NCBI RefSeq assembly: GCF_019679435.2
Contig: NZ_CP139781.1
Location: forward strand, 2,108,001 to 2,172,000
Origin: Actomonas aquatica
GTDB taxonomy: Bacteria; Verrucomicrobiota; Verrucomicrobiia; Opitutales; Opitutaceae
Length of the DNA: 64,000 nt
Reading direction: 5' to 3'
The notes beneath the pieces are model-generated. The model saw only the letters and a list, made by a program, of their open reading frames with translations. It was not told the origin of the DNA and searched no databases. This document shows positions 26,094-35,311 of this stretch, in pieces (within the stretch, counting starts at the first letter, position 1; each line of letters begins with the position of its first letter). Position numbers and translations under genes: made by a program.

Positions 26094-26133
26094 TTCATTT
26101 TTGTGTCTTTTCGTGCCTTTTTGTGGCCAATCC
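26094..26133. repeat. dispersed host intergenic repeat, copy 1
   Basis: The T/G-rich sequence (ttttcgtgcctttttgtggc, within 26094-26133) closely matches 52899-52937 (ttttcgtgcatttttgtgcc followed by ctttgtggct). A recurring intergenic element in the same genome marks this as host DNA and helps place the prophage boundary. It also covers the first possible GTG start of lptB. Confidence 0.55.
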
Positions 26134-26143
26134 TTTCCTGCCC

Positions 26144-26887
26144 GTGACTGACACCTCCACCGCCGCCCATCGCATTGAGACCAAGGGTCTCGTCAAAACC
26201 TACGGCCAGCGCAACGTCGTCAACGGAGTCGACATCGAGGCGTCCGCCGGCGAGGTCGTCGGCCTGCTCGGGCCCAATGGAGCTGGCAAAACCACCACCT
26301 TCTACATGGTCGTCGGCCTGGTCGCCGCGACCTCCGGCCAAGTGCTCATCAACGGCCGCGACGCCACGCGCCTCAAGATGCACGAACGCGCGCGCCTCGG
26401 CCTCGGCTATCTGCCGCAGGAGCCCTCGACCTTTCGCAAACTCACCGTCGCGGAAAACCTGCTCGCCATCGTCGAAACCCTGCCCGTCCCGCGTCGCGAC
26501 CGCGCCAGCGTCGTCGAGCGCCACCTCGAGGAGCTGCACCTCACTCACGTCGCCCGCCAAAAAGCCTACACCCTCTCCGGCGGTGAACGCCGCCGCCTCG
26601 AGATCGCCCGCGCCCTCGTCACCCAGCCGAAGTTCCTACTGCTCGACGAACCCTTTGCCGCGATCGATCCCAAGTCCGTCGCCGAGGTCCAACGCATCGT
26701 GCTCTCACTCAAGGAGCGCGGTATTGGTGTGATCATTACAGATCACAACGTGCGCGAAACCTTGCGCATCGTCGACCGGGCCTACCTCATCCACCAGGGC
26801 CGCGTGCTCACCAGCGGTCCCGGCGATTTCCTCATTCGCGACGAACAGGCGCGCGAGATCTACCTCGGCAAAGACTTCAACCTGTAA
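26144..26887 (+). CDS. lptB: LPS export ABC transporter ATP-binding protein LptB
   Basis: The protein is 247 aa from GTG 26144. GTG 26123 is also in frame but lies inside a repeat element. It has all ABC motifs: Walker A GPNGAGKTT, Q-loop in YLPQEPSTF, signature LSGGERRR, Walker B LLLDEPF and switch His in ITDHNVRETL. LptB-specific features are the LTVAENL region after YLPQE and the C-terminal REIYLGKDF. The protein powers extraction of LPS from the inner membrane with LptFG and delivery through LptC/A/D. hprK follows after 39 nt; in beta-proteobacteria lptB and hprK lie in one larger cluster with rpoN, so this is a condensed version. Confidence 0.93.
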   Translation: MTDTSTAAHRIETKGLVKTYGQRNVVNGVDIEASAGEVVGLLGPNGAGKTTTFYMVVGLVAATSGQVLINGRDATRLKMHERARLGLGYLPQEPSTFRKLTVAENLLAIVETLPVPRRDRASVVERHLEELHLTHVARQKAYTLSGGERRRLEIARALVTQPKFLLLDEPFAAIDPKSVAEVQRIVLSLKERGIGVIITDHNVRETLRIVDRAYLIHQGRVLTSGPGDFLIRDEQAREIYLGKDFNL

Positions 26888-26926
26888 CCCGGCCCGACAC
26901 CACCGCCCCAGCCCCCTCTTCGACCC

Positions 26927-27898
26927 ATGCACCGTTCCATCTCCGGCATCACCGTCGACCACTTCTTCTCCACCTATCGCGGGAAGCTTAAATTGGAACT
27001 CATCGCCGGGGAAAAGGGCCTGCACCGCCTCATCAAAGAGGGCGCGATCAACCGCCCCGCGCTCGCCCTTACTGGCTTCTTCAAGTTTTTCGCCAACAAG
27101 CGCATTCAGGTCTTTGGTGCGGCCGAGATGACCTACCTCAAATCCTTGCCCCGCGAGAAGCAGGAGGAGGTGCTGCGCGGCATGGCCCGCCGCTCGGTGC
27201 CGTGTTTTGTGCTCACCCGCAACTACAACGCCACCCGCGCCATGCTGGACGTGTGCCGTGAACTCAAGTTGCCGATTATGCGCACCCCGATGATCACCCG
27301 GCATTGGGTCAACGCCGCCACCCTCTGCGTCGACAACGAGTTTGCCCCCTCCACCACCGAGCATGCCACCATGCTCGACGTGAAGGGCATCGGCGTCCTC
27401 CTGCGCGGCGACAGCGGCGTGGGTAAAAGTGAGTGCGCCCTCGCTCTCATCGAACGCGGTTACTCGCTCGTCGCCGACGACATGACCCAGATCAAACTCG
27501 TCGACGAACGCGAACTCATCGCCTCCGGACCGCCCCTCAACCGCGGTTACATGGAGGTGCGCGGCATCGGCATCATCAACGTCGCCGAAATGTTCGGCGT
27601 GAAAAACGTGCGCATGGAAAAACGCGTCGACCTCGTCGTCTCGCTGCACGAGTGGACGCCCGACGTCGTCGAAGAACGCACCGGCCTCGAGGAAAACCAC
27701 TACAAGATCCTCGGCATGGATATCCCCATGGTGGACCTCTATGTGCGCCCCGGTCGCGACATTGCCCGCCTCGTCGAAGTCGCCGCCCTCGTGCAGGCCC
27801 TCAAGGACATGGGGCACGACCCCGCCAAAGAGTTCAACGATCGCCTCATTGCCCACATGGCCGGCGATTCGGAGCCGTCCAACATCACCCGGCTCTAG
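26927..27898 (+). CDS. hprK: HPr kinase/phosphorylase
   Basis: The protein is 323 aa, the normal length. It has the P-loop GDSGVGKSE (about 161-169) and the HPrK signature around MEVRGIGIINVAEMFG (about 206-221). The N-terminal domain is DRTG-like, with TPMITRHWVNAATL near the domain border. The enzyme phosphorylates or dephosphorylates a serine on HPr and links carbon or nitrogen status to regulation. No ptsH is present in the window. Its ATG follows lptB after 39 nt, so the two are probably one transcript. The gene is convergent with the hybrid kinase downstream. Confidence 0.95.
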   Translation: MHRSISGITVDHFFSTYRGKLKLELIAGEKGLHRLIKEGAINRPALALTGFFKFFANKRIQVFGAAEMTYLKSLPREKQEEVLRGMARRSVPCFVLTRNYNATRAMLDVCRELKLPIMRTPMITRHWVNAATLCVDNEFAPSTTEHATMLDVKGIGVLLRGDSGVGKSECALALIERGYSLVADDMTQIKLVDERELIASGPPLNRGYMEVRGIGIINVAEMFGVKNVRMEKRVDLVVSLHEWTPDVVEERTGLEENHYKILGMDIPMVDLYVRPGRDIARLVEVAALVQALKDMGHDPAKEFNDRLIAHMAGDSEPSNITRL

Positions 27899-28066
27899 GG
27901 CCTCGGGCGTATCCGGGCAAGGCCTACACCTCGGTTGTAGCTGCGCTTGAGCCGCAGGCGAAAGCGTGGCCCGAAGCTGACCGCGTGCTCGCTGCGCGCC
28001 ACGCCCCGGCTGCAGAGGCACAAGTCCGTGCCTGGGTGGGGAGCGATCCGAGCCCCCTTTTCCCAC
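27899..28066. other. convergent intergenic spacer with repeat-like GC-rich segment
   Basis: The spacer separates hprK (+) and the hybrid kinase (-). The part at 27935-27985 (gtagctgcgcttgagccgca, ggcgaaagcgtgg) has the look of a dispersed verrucomicrobial intergenic element. It has no other copy in this window, and no gene or T-tract terminator is seen. Confidence 0.3.
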
Positions 28067-30907
28067 TCACGCCGACACCTCGGTCACACGCAGCATCACC
28101 TCCAGCAGCTCGTGGCGCCGCACAGGTTTGGTGAGGTGATCGGTGCCGCCCGCCGCCATGCAACGCTGGCGTTGGTCCCCCATGGCCGACGCGGTTAAAA
28201 ACACGATCGGCAGCGTGGCGGTCTCCGGCTGAGAGCGCAGGTGCAGCGTCGCATCGATCCCGTCCATCAGCGGCATCTGCACATCCATCAGAATGAGATC
28301 AGGCTGGCCAACAGTCGCCCGTGTAATCGCCTCCTTGCCATTGCGCGCTTCATCAATTTCGCACTCCACCGCCTGAAGATGTCGGCGCAGGACCGCGATG
28401 TTCATCTCATTGTCTTCGACTACCAATACGCGCAACCGCCGCTCCCGCACCTGCGCCTCCAGCCGGGCGATCGCCTCCTTCTGCTCAGACCGACTGACCT
28501 CGGCCACAATGCCCGACTCGTTCCGCGGTAAGGGCAGCTCTATGCGAAACGCACTGCCCTCTCCCAACACACTGTTCACCTCCACGGAGCCATGGTGCAG
28601 CTCCACCATGCGTTTGACCACCGCAAGACCCAACCCCGTGCCGCCCAGACCCGAGCGTTTGCGATCCCCCACCTGCACAAACGGTTGGAAGAGATGCTGC
28701 TGATCCTCGGCGGAAATCCCCGGACCATCATCCGTGACCGTCAGCAGCAGCCTGTCGCCCGACGAAGCGTCCGCCACCCGCAGGCTCACATGCCCCTGCG
28801 CCGGCGTGAATTTCACCGCGTTCGCCAGCAAATTGACCAAAACCTGTTTGAGCCGCCGCGCATCCAATTCCAGCGCGCGATCCGGCGCGGTCTCCCAAAT
28901 CAACTCCACCTGCTGCTGCTTGCGCTGCGACTGCGGCTCCACCAAACGCAACGCCGCCTCGCAGATCGGCAACAGCGGCGCCCATTCCAAATCCAATTCC
29001 AACTTCCCCGCCTCCACCTTGGAGAGATCCAGGATGTCGTTGATGAGATCCAGCAGGTGGCTGCCACTTTCCTCCACACTGGAGAGACACTCCTCCACCT
29101 CGGTTCGCGCCATTTGCGGAGAATCCCGCACGATCTCAGTCATACCCAAAATCACGTGCAAAGGCGTTCGCAGCTCGTGGCTCATCGTAGTCAGGAATTC
29201 GCTCTTGGCCCGGTTGGCCGCTTCCGCCACCGCGCGCGCATCCTCCAGCTCCTGGGTGCGTTCCCGCACCTTCTCCTCCAATTCGCCCGACAACTGCTGC
29301 AGCGCCTGATTGGAGGCATGTAGCGACGTAGCCGCCGTCCGCAGCTCCCGGCCGATCAGGTTAAACTCCGCCGGACGGTTCACGTCTTCCGCCGTGTCTC
29401 CGACCGCGGTTCCCGTCGCCGCCTCGTGGGCCCCTTTGACCAAATCGCGCAAGGTCCGGGTCAACCGCCGTCCGGTCAGACTGGCCATGGCCAACACCAA
29501 CCCCGCCAGAACCGCCGCCACCGCCGCAAAAAACAAATAAAACCCCGCGGTCTCCCGCCAGGTGAACCATCGGCGCTCCCGCATAAAGACCCGCCAATCC
29601 GCCAAAGCCACCGGCGCCTCGGTCACCCAAAACTGTTCCGCTCGTGCCTCGCCCGGTCGGCGCCCCTCCGCCACCCGCACCGTCTCCCGCTCCTCGGCCA
29701 ACACGCGCTCCGCCTCGCCCTCAAAGCCGCCGAATACACTCAGCGGCGCCAACCCCACCTCCCCCGTCGCCACCACCACCCGGCCCGCACCGTCGGTCAA
29801 CACGATGTCGCGTCGCGCCGATCCCTCCGTGCGCTCCAGCTCCGCCACCAGCTCGTTCAGGCTCAACGAACCTTCCAGCACCCAGCGCCGCCCGCTCGCA
29901 TCCCGCCCCGGCACACTGATCGCCACAATCAGATCCCGCCCAAAACCCCGGCCCTCAAACACCCCGCTCACAAACGGCCGCCCCGTGCGCATCGGCACCC
30001 GGAAATACTCCCGGTCACTCACATTCTGCGGCTCCGTCGCGTCCACTGTCGTTAAATCCCCCAGCGCCTTGCCCACAAGGTTCCCGTCCTCATCGGCCAC
30101 CACCATCGTCAGAAAACCGGCAAACTGCCCCTGCACCACCGCCAGACGCCGATCCCACTCCGTCGGCTCCGGCATCGGCTCACCATTCACCTGTCCGGCC
30201 AGCACCAGCAACACGTCCCGATGTTCCTGCAAAAAGTGATCCACCGTCATCGCCACCTGCCGGGCCGAGCGGGTCAGTCCTTCTTTGGCATGCTCCTGTG
30301 AAAGCCGCGCATAACGCTGCGCCGCCACCACACACACCACCAGCAAGGGTAGCGCCGCGATCAGCCCAAACCGCCGGAACAGATAATGCCGCAGGGGCTT
30401 CGGCTGCACCGGCGCATCCACCGCCAAAAGACGCCACGGCAGACTGAGCGAGGCCAAGCCATCCCCCAACAAGGTTCCTGCCAATCCCGCCAGCGCCACT
30501 CCGATGGCCCGATCCCAGTTCACCGGCAACACCGCCGGCGAAATCCAGCCAAAATACGCCGCACTTACCGGACCGCCCACCAACGCCCAAAACCACACCC
30601 CCGCCTTCACCCCACTGCCGCCCCATCGCCGAGCTCCGACTCCGGTCGCGGCGACCGCGCCCAACCCGAGCCCCCAGACCACCGCCGCCCCCACCGACCA
30701 CGGCACCAACGCCACGCCCACCACCACCATCGCCACGCTCGGCCCCCACAACGACGCCACCAGCGATCCTGCCGCCACCGCCAGCAGCAAGCGTATCGCC
30801 AACGCCCCCCCCAAGCCCACCGCGCCCGCAAGCAGCAGAGCCAAGCCCAGCAAAAAAGCGCTCATCACGCGCATACGACCGGATTGAAAAACCGCGACTC
30901 GAGACAT
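28067..30907 (-). CDS. membrane hybrid sensor histidine kinase
   Basis: The protein is 946 aa. The N-terminal ~180 residues hold about six hydrophobic helices (MASE-like integral sensor). A transmembrane-bounded periplasmic Cache-like domain follows (about 195-450, with SDREYFRVPMRTGRPFVSGV and LEGSLSLNEL), then another transmembrane segment, a HAMP-like linker and a coiled coil. HisKA has the phospho-His in MSHELRTPLHVILGMTE, HATPase has VTDDGPGIS and GLGGTGLGLAVVKRM, and the C-terminal receiver has the Asp in LILMDVQMPLMDG. It is divergent from the REC-PP2C regulator and could feed the adjacent chemotaxis/partner-switch cluster. The ligand is unknown. Confidence 0.9.
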   Translation of the reverse strand: MSRVAVFQSGRMRVMSAFLLGLALLLAGAVGLGGALAIRLLLAVAAGSLVASLWGPSVAMVVVGVALVPWSVGAAVVWGLGLGAVAATGVGARRWGGSGVKAGVWFWALVGGPVSAAYFGWISPAVLPVNWDRAIGVALAGLAGTLLGDGLASLSLPWRLLAVDAPVQPKPLRHYLFRRFGLIAALPLLVVCVVAAQRYARLSQEHAKEGLTRSARQVAMTVDHFLQEHRDVLLVLAGQVNGEPMPEPTEWDRRLAVVQGQFAGFLTMVVADEDGNLVGKALGDLTTVDATEPQNVSDREYFRVPMRTGRPFVSGVFEGRGFGRDLIVAISVPGRDASGRRWVLEGSLSLNELVAELERTEGSARRDIVLTDGAGRVVVATGEVGLAPLSVFGGFEGEAERVLAEERETVRVAEGRRPGEARAEQFWVTEAPVALADWRVFMRERRWFTWRETAGFYLFFAAVAAVLAGLVLAMASLTGRRLTRTLRDLVKGAHEAATGTAVGDTAEDVNRPAEFNLIGRELRTAATSLHASNQALQQLSGELEEKVRERTQELEDARAVAEAANRAKSEFLTTMSHELRTPLHVILGMTEIVRDSPQMARTEVEECLSSVEESGSHLLDLINDILDLSKVEAGKLELDLEWAPLLPICEAALRLVEPQSQRKQQQVELIWETAPDRALELDARRLKQVLVNLLANAVKFTPAQGHVSLRVADASSGDRLLLTVTDDGPGISAEDQQHLFQPFVQVGDRKRSGLGGTGLGLAVVKRMVELHHGSVEVNSVLGEGSAFRIELPLPRNESGIVAEVSRSEQKEAIARLEAQVRERRLRVLVVEDNEMNIAVLRRHLQAVECEIDEARNGKEAITRATVGQPDLILMDVQMPLMDGIDATLHLRSQPETATLPIVFLTASAMGDQRQRCMAAGGTDHLTKPVRRHELLEVMLRVTEVSA

Positions 30908-31033
30908 TCGCCCCTACCCTAGGCAACCGGTTCAGGCCTCGTCCATCGCACAATCTGACCCATCGGCCCCCTTCGCCGGGAGTATCTGCTCAAGCTGCGT
31001 AGCCACTTACCGATAACCGAAAGCACCTGTCGC

Positions 31034-32569
31034 ATGCCCATCCCCTCAGAGTCTCTGCATCTCATCGTCGTCGATGATGATCCCGCCGCTCGCTTTGTCC
31101 TGCGCTCGCAGCTCAAGCGCGACGGCCACGTCGTGGAGACCGCCGAATGCGCCGCCGAGTGCATGACCCTCCTGCAGGACATCGGTCCCGACCACATCGA
31201 TGCGGTCATCAGCGACTACTGGATGCCCGGCGGCAATGGCCTCGAACTGCTCAAACAGATCCGCGCCCTCGATCCCACCCTCTCCGTCCTCGTCGCCACC
31301 GCCGAAGGCGAAAAAAGCATCGTCGCCGAAGTCCTCCGCCAGGGCGGTGTCGGTTACCTCGACAAACCCGTCGGCGGCGAAGCCCTGCGCGAGGCCGTCA
31401 GCCGCGCCGCCCGCAAGACCCGCGAACAACGCGACCTGCGTGCCACCGCCGCCGATGCCTCCGCCCTCGGCGATAGCCAACGCCTCCTCCTCCAGCACCA
31501 CCTCAGCCGGCTCGAAGACTGCGTCGAACTCTTCTTCTCCTCCAAAGCCGACGCCAGCGGCGACTTCGTCTCCGTCCTCCCCGTCAACGACCATCGGCAC
31601 ATCATCCTCGTCTCCGACGCCTCCGGCCACGACCTGCGCGCCGCCTTTCAGTCCAACTACTTTCACGGCATCGCCCGCGGCATGGCCGCCCGCGGCGCGC
31701 GCATCGACGAGGTGTTCACCCTTTTCAACGACATGCTCCTCGACGAGTGGAATCGCAACGACGACGTCCACCTCTCCCTCGCCGCCGGCAGCGTCGTGCT
31801 CGATCGCGGCGCCCTCTCACTCCATTCCCTCAACTGCGGCCTGCCTCCCCCCGTCGTCTGCGACAGCGACGGCTTCGCCTACCCCCTGCAGGCGTCGCAG
31901 TGCTCGGGTCCGCTCGGCTGGTTCCCCGACCTGCCCAGCTCCGCCTACAACCCGATGCCCACCGGCTACGTGATCGTCTGGTCCGACGGCCTGCCCGACC
32001 TCGCTGAGATCCACGATGTCGATCCCCTGGCCCTCGCTCATCGCCTTCTGCAAAGCGACCCCGCCAAAGCCTCCTACCTCGTCGACGCCCCCGACGACCT
32101 CGCCGCCGTGCGCATCAACCTCGCCCGCTACGCCGAGCTCGATGTCACCCCAGCCATCCCCCTTATCAGCCGCCGTCTCGCCGGCAATTCCATCGACGAG
32201 ATCGACGGCCACCAAGCCTGGATCGAACGCTCCCTGCGCCTCGCCCTGCCCACCCTCGCCGACGCCCCGCTCGCCGATGTCACCATCTGCGCCCGCGAAG
32301 CCCTCATCAACGCCCTCACCCACGGCTGCGAGGGGCGCGCCGACCGCCTCGCCGACATCCAGGTCTCCTACACCCCCGAAAAGTCGCAGCTCCACCTGCG
32401 CATCACCGACAGCGGCACCGGTCACGACTTCGACCTCGATCAACACGAACCCGCCGCCGCCGCCGACCTGCTCACCGAACACCGTGGCCTCGTCATGATG
32501 AAGCACCTGCCGCACCGCACCGCCGCCTTCAGCCGCGGCGCCTGCCTCGCCATGGACTTCGAAATTTGA
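31034..32569 (+). CDS. REC-PP2C-HATPase response regulator (HsbR-like)
   Basis: The protein is 511 aa with three domains. Receiver (1-125): acidic VVDDD, phospho-Asp61 in SDYWMPGGNG, Lys in YLDKPVGG. SpoIIE/RsbU-type PP2C phosphatase (about 165-340): GDFVSVLPV, VSDASGHDLRAAF and the metal-binding IVWSDGLPDL. GHKL anti-sigma kinase-like domain (about 385-511): AREALINALTHGCEG and ITDSGTG. This order matches Pseudomonas HsbR, which controls the STAS protein HsbA both as kinase and phosphatase. The next gene is a STAS protein, so a full partner switch lies in two genes at the head of a chemotaxis cluster. Confidence 0.9.
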   Translation: MPIPSESLHLIVVDDDPAARFVLRSQLKRDGHVVETAECAAECMTLLQDIGPDHIDAVISDYWMPGGNGLELLKQIRALDPTLSVLVATAEGEKSIVAEVLRQGGVGYLDKPVGGEALREAVSRAARKTREQRDLRATAADASALGDSQRLLLQHHLSRLEDCVELFFSSKADASGDFVSVLPVNDHRHIILVSDASGHDLRAAFQSNYFHGIARGMAARGARIDEVFTLFNDMLLDEWNRNDDVHLSLAAGSVVLDRGALSLHSLNCGLPPPVVCDSDGFAYPLQASQCSGPLGWFPDLPSSAYNPMPTGYVIVWSDGLPDLAEIHDVDPLALAHRLLQSDPAKASYLVDAPDDLAAVRINLARYAELDVTPAIPLISRRLAGNSIDEIDGHQAWIERSLRLALPTLADAPLADVTICAREALINALTHGCEGRADRLADIQVSYTPEKSQLHLRITDSGTGHDFDLDQHEPAAAADLLTEHRGLVMMKHLPHRTAAFSRGACLAMDFEI

Positions 32570-32586
32570 ATCCCGCCCGCCCTCGC

Positions 32587-32928
32587 ATGATCTCACCGCC
32601 TTCCCCTTTCCCTCGACCATCCGGCGTGCCCTCCGGACCGACCGTCACGGCCCCCGGCGACGTGCTGAGCACCAACGTCAACAGCTTCCGCGAAGCCATC
32701 ATGCCGCAGGTCGAGGCCCTCACGCCCAACCGCACCCTCACCATCGATCTGCGCGCCTCCCGCCTCATCGACTCGGTCGGACTGAACCTGCTCGTCTCCG
32801 CGATCAAGAGCGCCAGATCCCGCCAGGGCAGCATCACCATCCTCGTCGGCAACGCCAGCGTGCGTCGCATCCTCTCTTTCACCCGCATCGACACCCACGC
32901 CACCGTGGTCGGCCCCGATCTGTCATGA
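32587..32928 (+). CDS. STAS-domain anti-sigma factor antagonist
   Basis: The protein is 113 aa from the ATG at 32587; TTG 32566 would overlap the previous stop region. STAS core: TLTIDLRASRLIDSVGLNLL, where the Ser in DSVGL is the usual phosphorylation site, then ARSRQGSITILVGN. It should be phosphorylated by the HATPase domain and dephosphorylated by the PP2C domain of the preceding protein, as in HsbRA. A short Pro/Ser-rich N-terminus precedes the domain. It overlaps the next gene by 4 nt. Confidence 0.85.
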   Translation: MISPPSPFPRPSGVPSGPTVTAPGDVLSTNVNSFREAIMPQVEALTPNRTLTIDLRASRLIDSVGLNLLVSAIKSARSRQGSITILVGNASVRRILSFTRIDTHATVVGPDLS

Positions 32929-34841
32929 AGCTCCGCGTGCGTAATCCCTTTTCCGCTCTACGCGGTCGCCTGCTCTCGTGGTTGCCTTCGGCCCGCATCA
33001 CCGCGCCCAACCCGCGTCCTGCGATCTCCGCCATCCGCGACGGCCGCCGCAACCTCCAGCAAACGTTCCACGCCTTCGGCGGCGACCTCGACGAGATCGA
33101 CTCCCAGACCCGCCAACTGCTCGACAAGTGCGAGGAACTCATCGAACTCGCCAACGGCCAATCCGAGGGCATCAACCTCTTCCAACAGTCCATGCAGGTG
33201 CTCGACCAACCCCTCGAGCACATCGATCGCTCCCTGCGCGGCCTCGAGCCCATGCTCGAGCACGTCGCCCGCTGCGACCAGCACTCCAAAGAGTTGCTCA
33301 AATGCCAGCTCGCCATGGGTGAGGTCCTCGCCCCGCTGCGCCACATGATCGTCTTCTTCCGCATCGAAGCCGCCCAACTCGAGCCGGAACACCAGACCAC
33401 CTTCCTCACCGTCGCCGACGAAATTCACCGCCTGCGCGAACTCATCGACAAAACCTTCGACGACAACGTCACCCGACTCGAGGCCGCCCGCACCACCATC
33501 GGCGGCGTCCATCAAAAGATCCGCCACGACAACAACGCCTACGCTCAGGTCATCACCCGCAAGCGCGCCGAAATCGAACGCGCCATCGAAACCCTCGGCG
33601 AACAACTCAGCTTCGATTCCCAACGCGACACCCAAGTCCGCGACGCCACCCAACGGCTCAACCAGGAGATCTCCCAACTCGTCTCCGCGCTCCAATACGA
33701 GGACATTCTCACCCAGCGCATCGACCACGTGCTCAAAGCCCTCCACGCCGGCCCGCCCGTCGGGGCCATCGGCGCCTGGATGCGCCTCATGAGCGTCCAA
33801 GTCTCCGAGGTCATCCAGAGCATGGAAGAAGCCCGCCAACAACTCGACCAAGGCATCGATCGCATCGTCCTCCAAGCCGATGAACTCGGCGAAGCCTCCA
33901 TCAAACTGCGCGACCTCGACAACTCCACCGCCTCCATCGACGGCATGGTCCAACTCCTCCTCGAAGCCTTTGAGGACATCACCGAAATCTCCGCCGCCAA
34001 CGTGAAGCTGGCGGATGACTCCTACACCGCCCTCCAACCCGTCGCCGAAGTCACCGAAAACCTCTCGTCGGTCGTCATCGAGGTCTCCCTCAACATCCAA
34101 CTCATCGCGCTCAACGCCCAGGTCCGCTCCGTCCAACTCGGCGACGGCTCCGGCCTCGAAGTGCTCGCCGCCCGCACCGCCGAAATCTCCGCCGAGCTCG
34201 GCGAACTCGGCGACCGCACCGCCAACGAAATCATCGAGCTGCGCACCGTCACCCACGAACTGCTCGATCAACTCGGCACCATGCGCGACACCGGTCGCAA
34301 ACACCTCGATGACCTCCGGCAAAACGGCGCCGAGGTCATCCAAAGCCTCCACGGCATGCGCGACCGCACCCTCGCCACCCTGCAGGACGTCTGCAGCCAA
34401 ATGGAAAACGTGCGCGACCGCACCAACCCCAAGCCCCAGCGCCTGCAGGAACTCGCCACCGCCAAAATCAGCTTCGAACGCGGCGTCGCCTGGCTCGAAC
34501 ACCACGCCTCCGATACCCCGCCCACCCTGCGCGAACGCGAGCTACTCGCCGCTCACACCGGCGGCTACACCATGGCCTCCCAACGCCAGGCCCACGCCGC
34601 CATCACCGGCGACGACAGCGACCTCGGCCAACACGACGACAGCCTCGAGTTCTTTGTCGATGTGCCCGACACCGACGCCACCACCACTCATGCCGAACCC
34701 GAACCGGCCTTCGCCACGGCCTTTTTCGAGCCCGAGCCCGCGACCGCCTCCTCGCCCGCCACTGCGCCCAAAACCCCGGCCGCATCGGGAGTCTCTAAGG
34801 AGAATCCCCCGCCTTTGGACGACAATATCGAACTCTTCTAA
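32925..34841 (+). CDS. soluble MCP-like/CheZ-like chemotaxis protein
   Basis: The protein is 638 aa, with no transmembrane segment, and largely helical. Residues about 256-270 carry LQYEDILTQRIDHVLKAL, reminiscent of the CheZ active-site helix (QxxD...Q). Residues about 388-425 have a chemoreceptor-tip-like hairpin, LNIQLIALNAQVRSVQLGDG followed by GLEVLAARTAEIS. The C-terminus is a Pro/Ala-rich linker ending in the acidic peptide DDNIELF, like CheY-binding tails. It overlaps the STAS gene and precedes cheY and cheA. It might be a soluble receptor, a CheY phosphatase, or both; neither activity is proven by sequence. Confidence 0.6.
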   Translation: MKLRVRNPFSALRGRLLSWLPSARITAPNPRPAISAIRDGRRNLQQTFHAFGGDLDEIDSQTRQLLDKCEELIELANGQSEGINLFQQSMQVLDQPLEHIDRSLRGLEPMLEHVARCDQHSKELLKCQLAMGEVLAPLRHMIVFFRIEAAQLEPEHQTTFLTVADEIHRLRELIDKTFDDNVTRLEAARTTIGGVHQKIRHDNNAYAQVITRKRAEIERAIETLGEQLSFDSQRDTQVRDATQRLNQEISQLVSALQYEDILTQRIDHVLKALHAGPPVGAIGAWMRLMSVQVSEVIQSMEEARQQLDQGIDRIVLQADELGEASIKLRDLDNSTASIDGMVQLLLEAFEDITEISAANVKLADDSYTALQPVAEVTENLSSVVIEVSLNIQLIALNAQVRSVQLGDGSGLEVLAARTAEISAELGELGDRTANEIIELRTVTHELLDQLGTMRDTGRKHLDDLRQNGAEVIQSLHGMRDRTLATLQDVCSQMENVRDRTNPKPQRLQELATAKISFERGVAWLEHHASDTPPTLRERELLAAHTGGYTMASQRQAHAAITGDDSDLGQHDDSLEFFVDVPDTDATTTHAEPEPAFATAFFEPEPATASSPATAPKTPAASGVSKENPPPLDDNIELF

Positions 34842-34921
34842 GTCACGCACCGGTTTTTAGTTAAAGCCCGCACCACCCACACCGATAGCACTCCCAACCC
34901 TCCATCGCTTTCCCATCCGCC

Positions 34922-35311
34922 ATGAAACGTAAGGTCCTTACCGTCGACGACGCGCTCACCATGCGCAAACTTGTAGCATTCACCCTCCGCGGGGCTGGCC
35001 TCGAAGTCATCGAAGCCGCCGACGGCGTGGATGCCCTCAACCTCCTCCAACGCCAGGCCGTCGATCTCATCATCACCGACGTCAACATGCCGCGCATGGA
35101 TGGCATCACCTTCACTCGCCAAGCCCGCGGCACCGCCAACGGCCGCAGCGTGCCCATCCTCATCCTCACCACCGAATCCGAGGTCGGGAAGAAGAACGAA
35201 GGCCGCGCCGCCGGAGCCACCGGCTGGATCGTTAAACCCTTCCAGCAGGAACAACTCCTCTCCGTCGTCTCCCGCGTCCTCCCCGGTGCCATCAAAGCCA
35301 ACGCGGCATGA
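34922..35311 (+). CDS. cheY: CheY-type response regulator
   Basis: The protein is 129 aa and a single receiver domain: acidic pair D9-D10 (LTVDDALTMR), phospho-Asp53 in IITDVNMPRMDG, switch Thr in LILTTESE and Lys in IVKPFQQ. There is no output domain, so it probably acts on the flagellar or pilus motor or as a phosphate sink. It overlaps the cheA ATG by 4 nt, so it is co-translated with its kinase. A second cheY lies at 41.7 kb. Confidence 0.92.
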   Translation: MKRKVLTVDDALTMRKLVAFTLRGAGLEVIEAADGVDALNLLQRQAVDLIITDVNMPRMDGITFTRQARGTANGRSVPILILTTESEVGKKNEGRAAGATGWIVKPFQQEQLLSVVSRVLPGAIKANAA

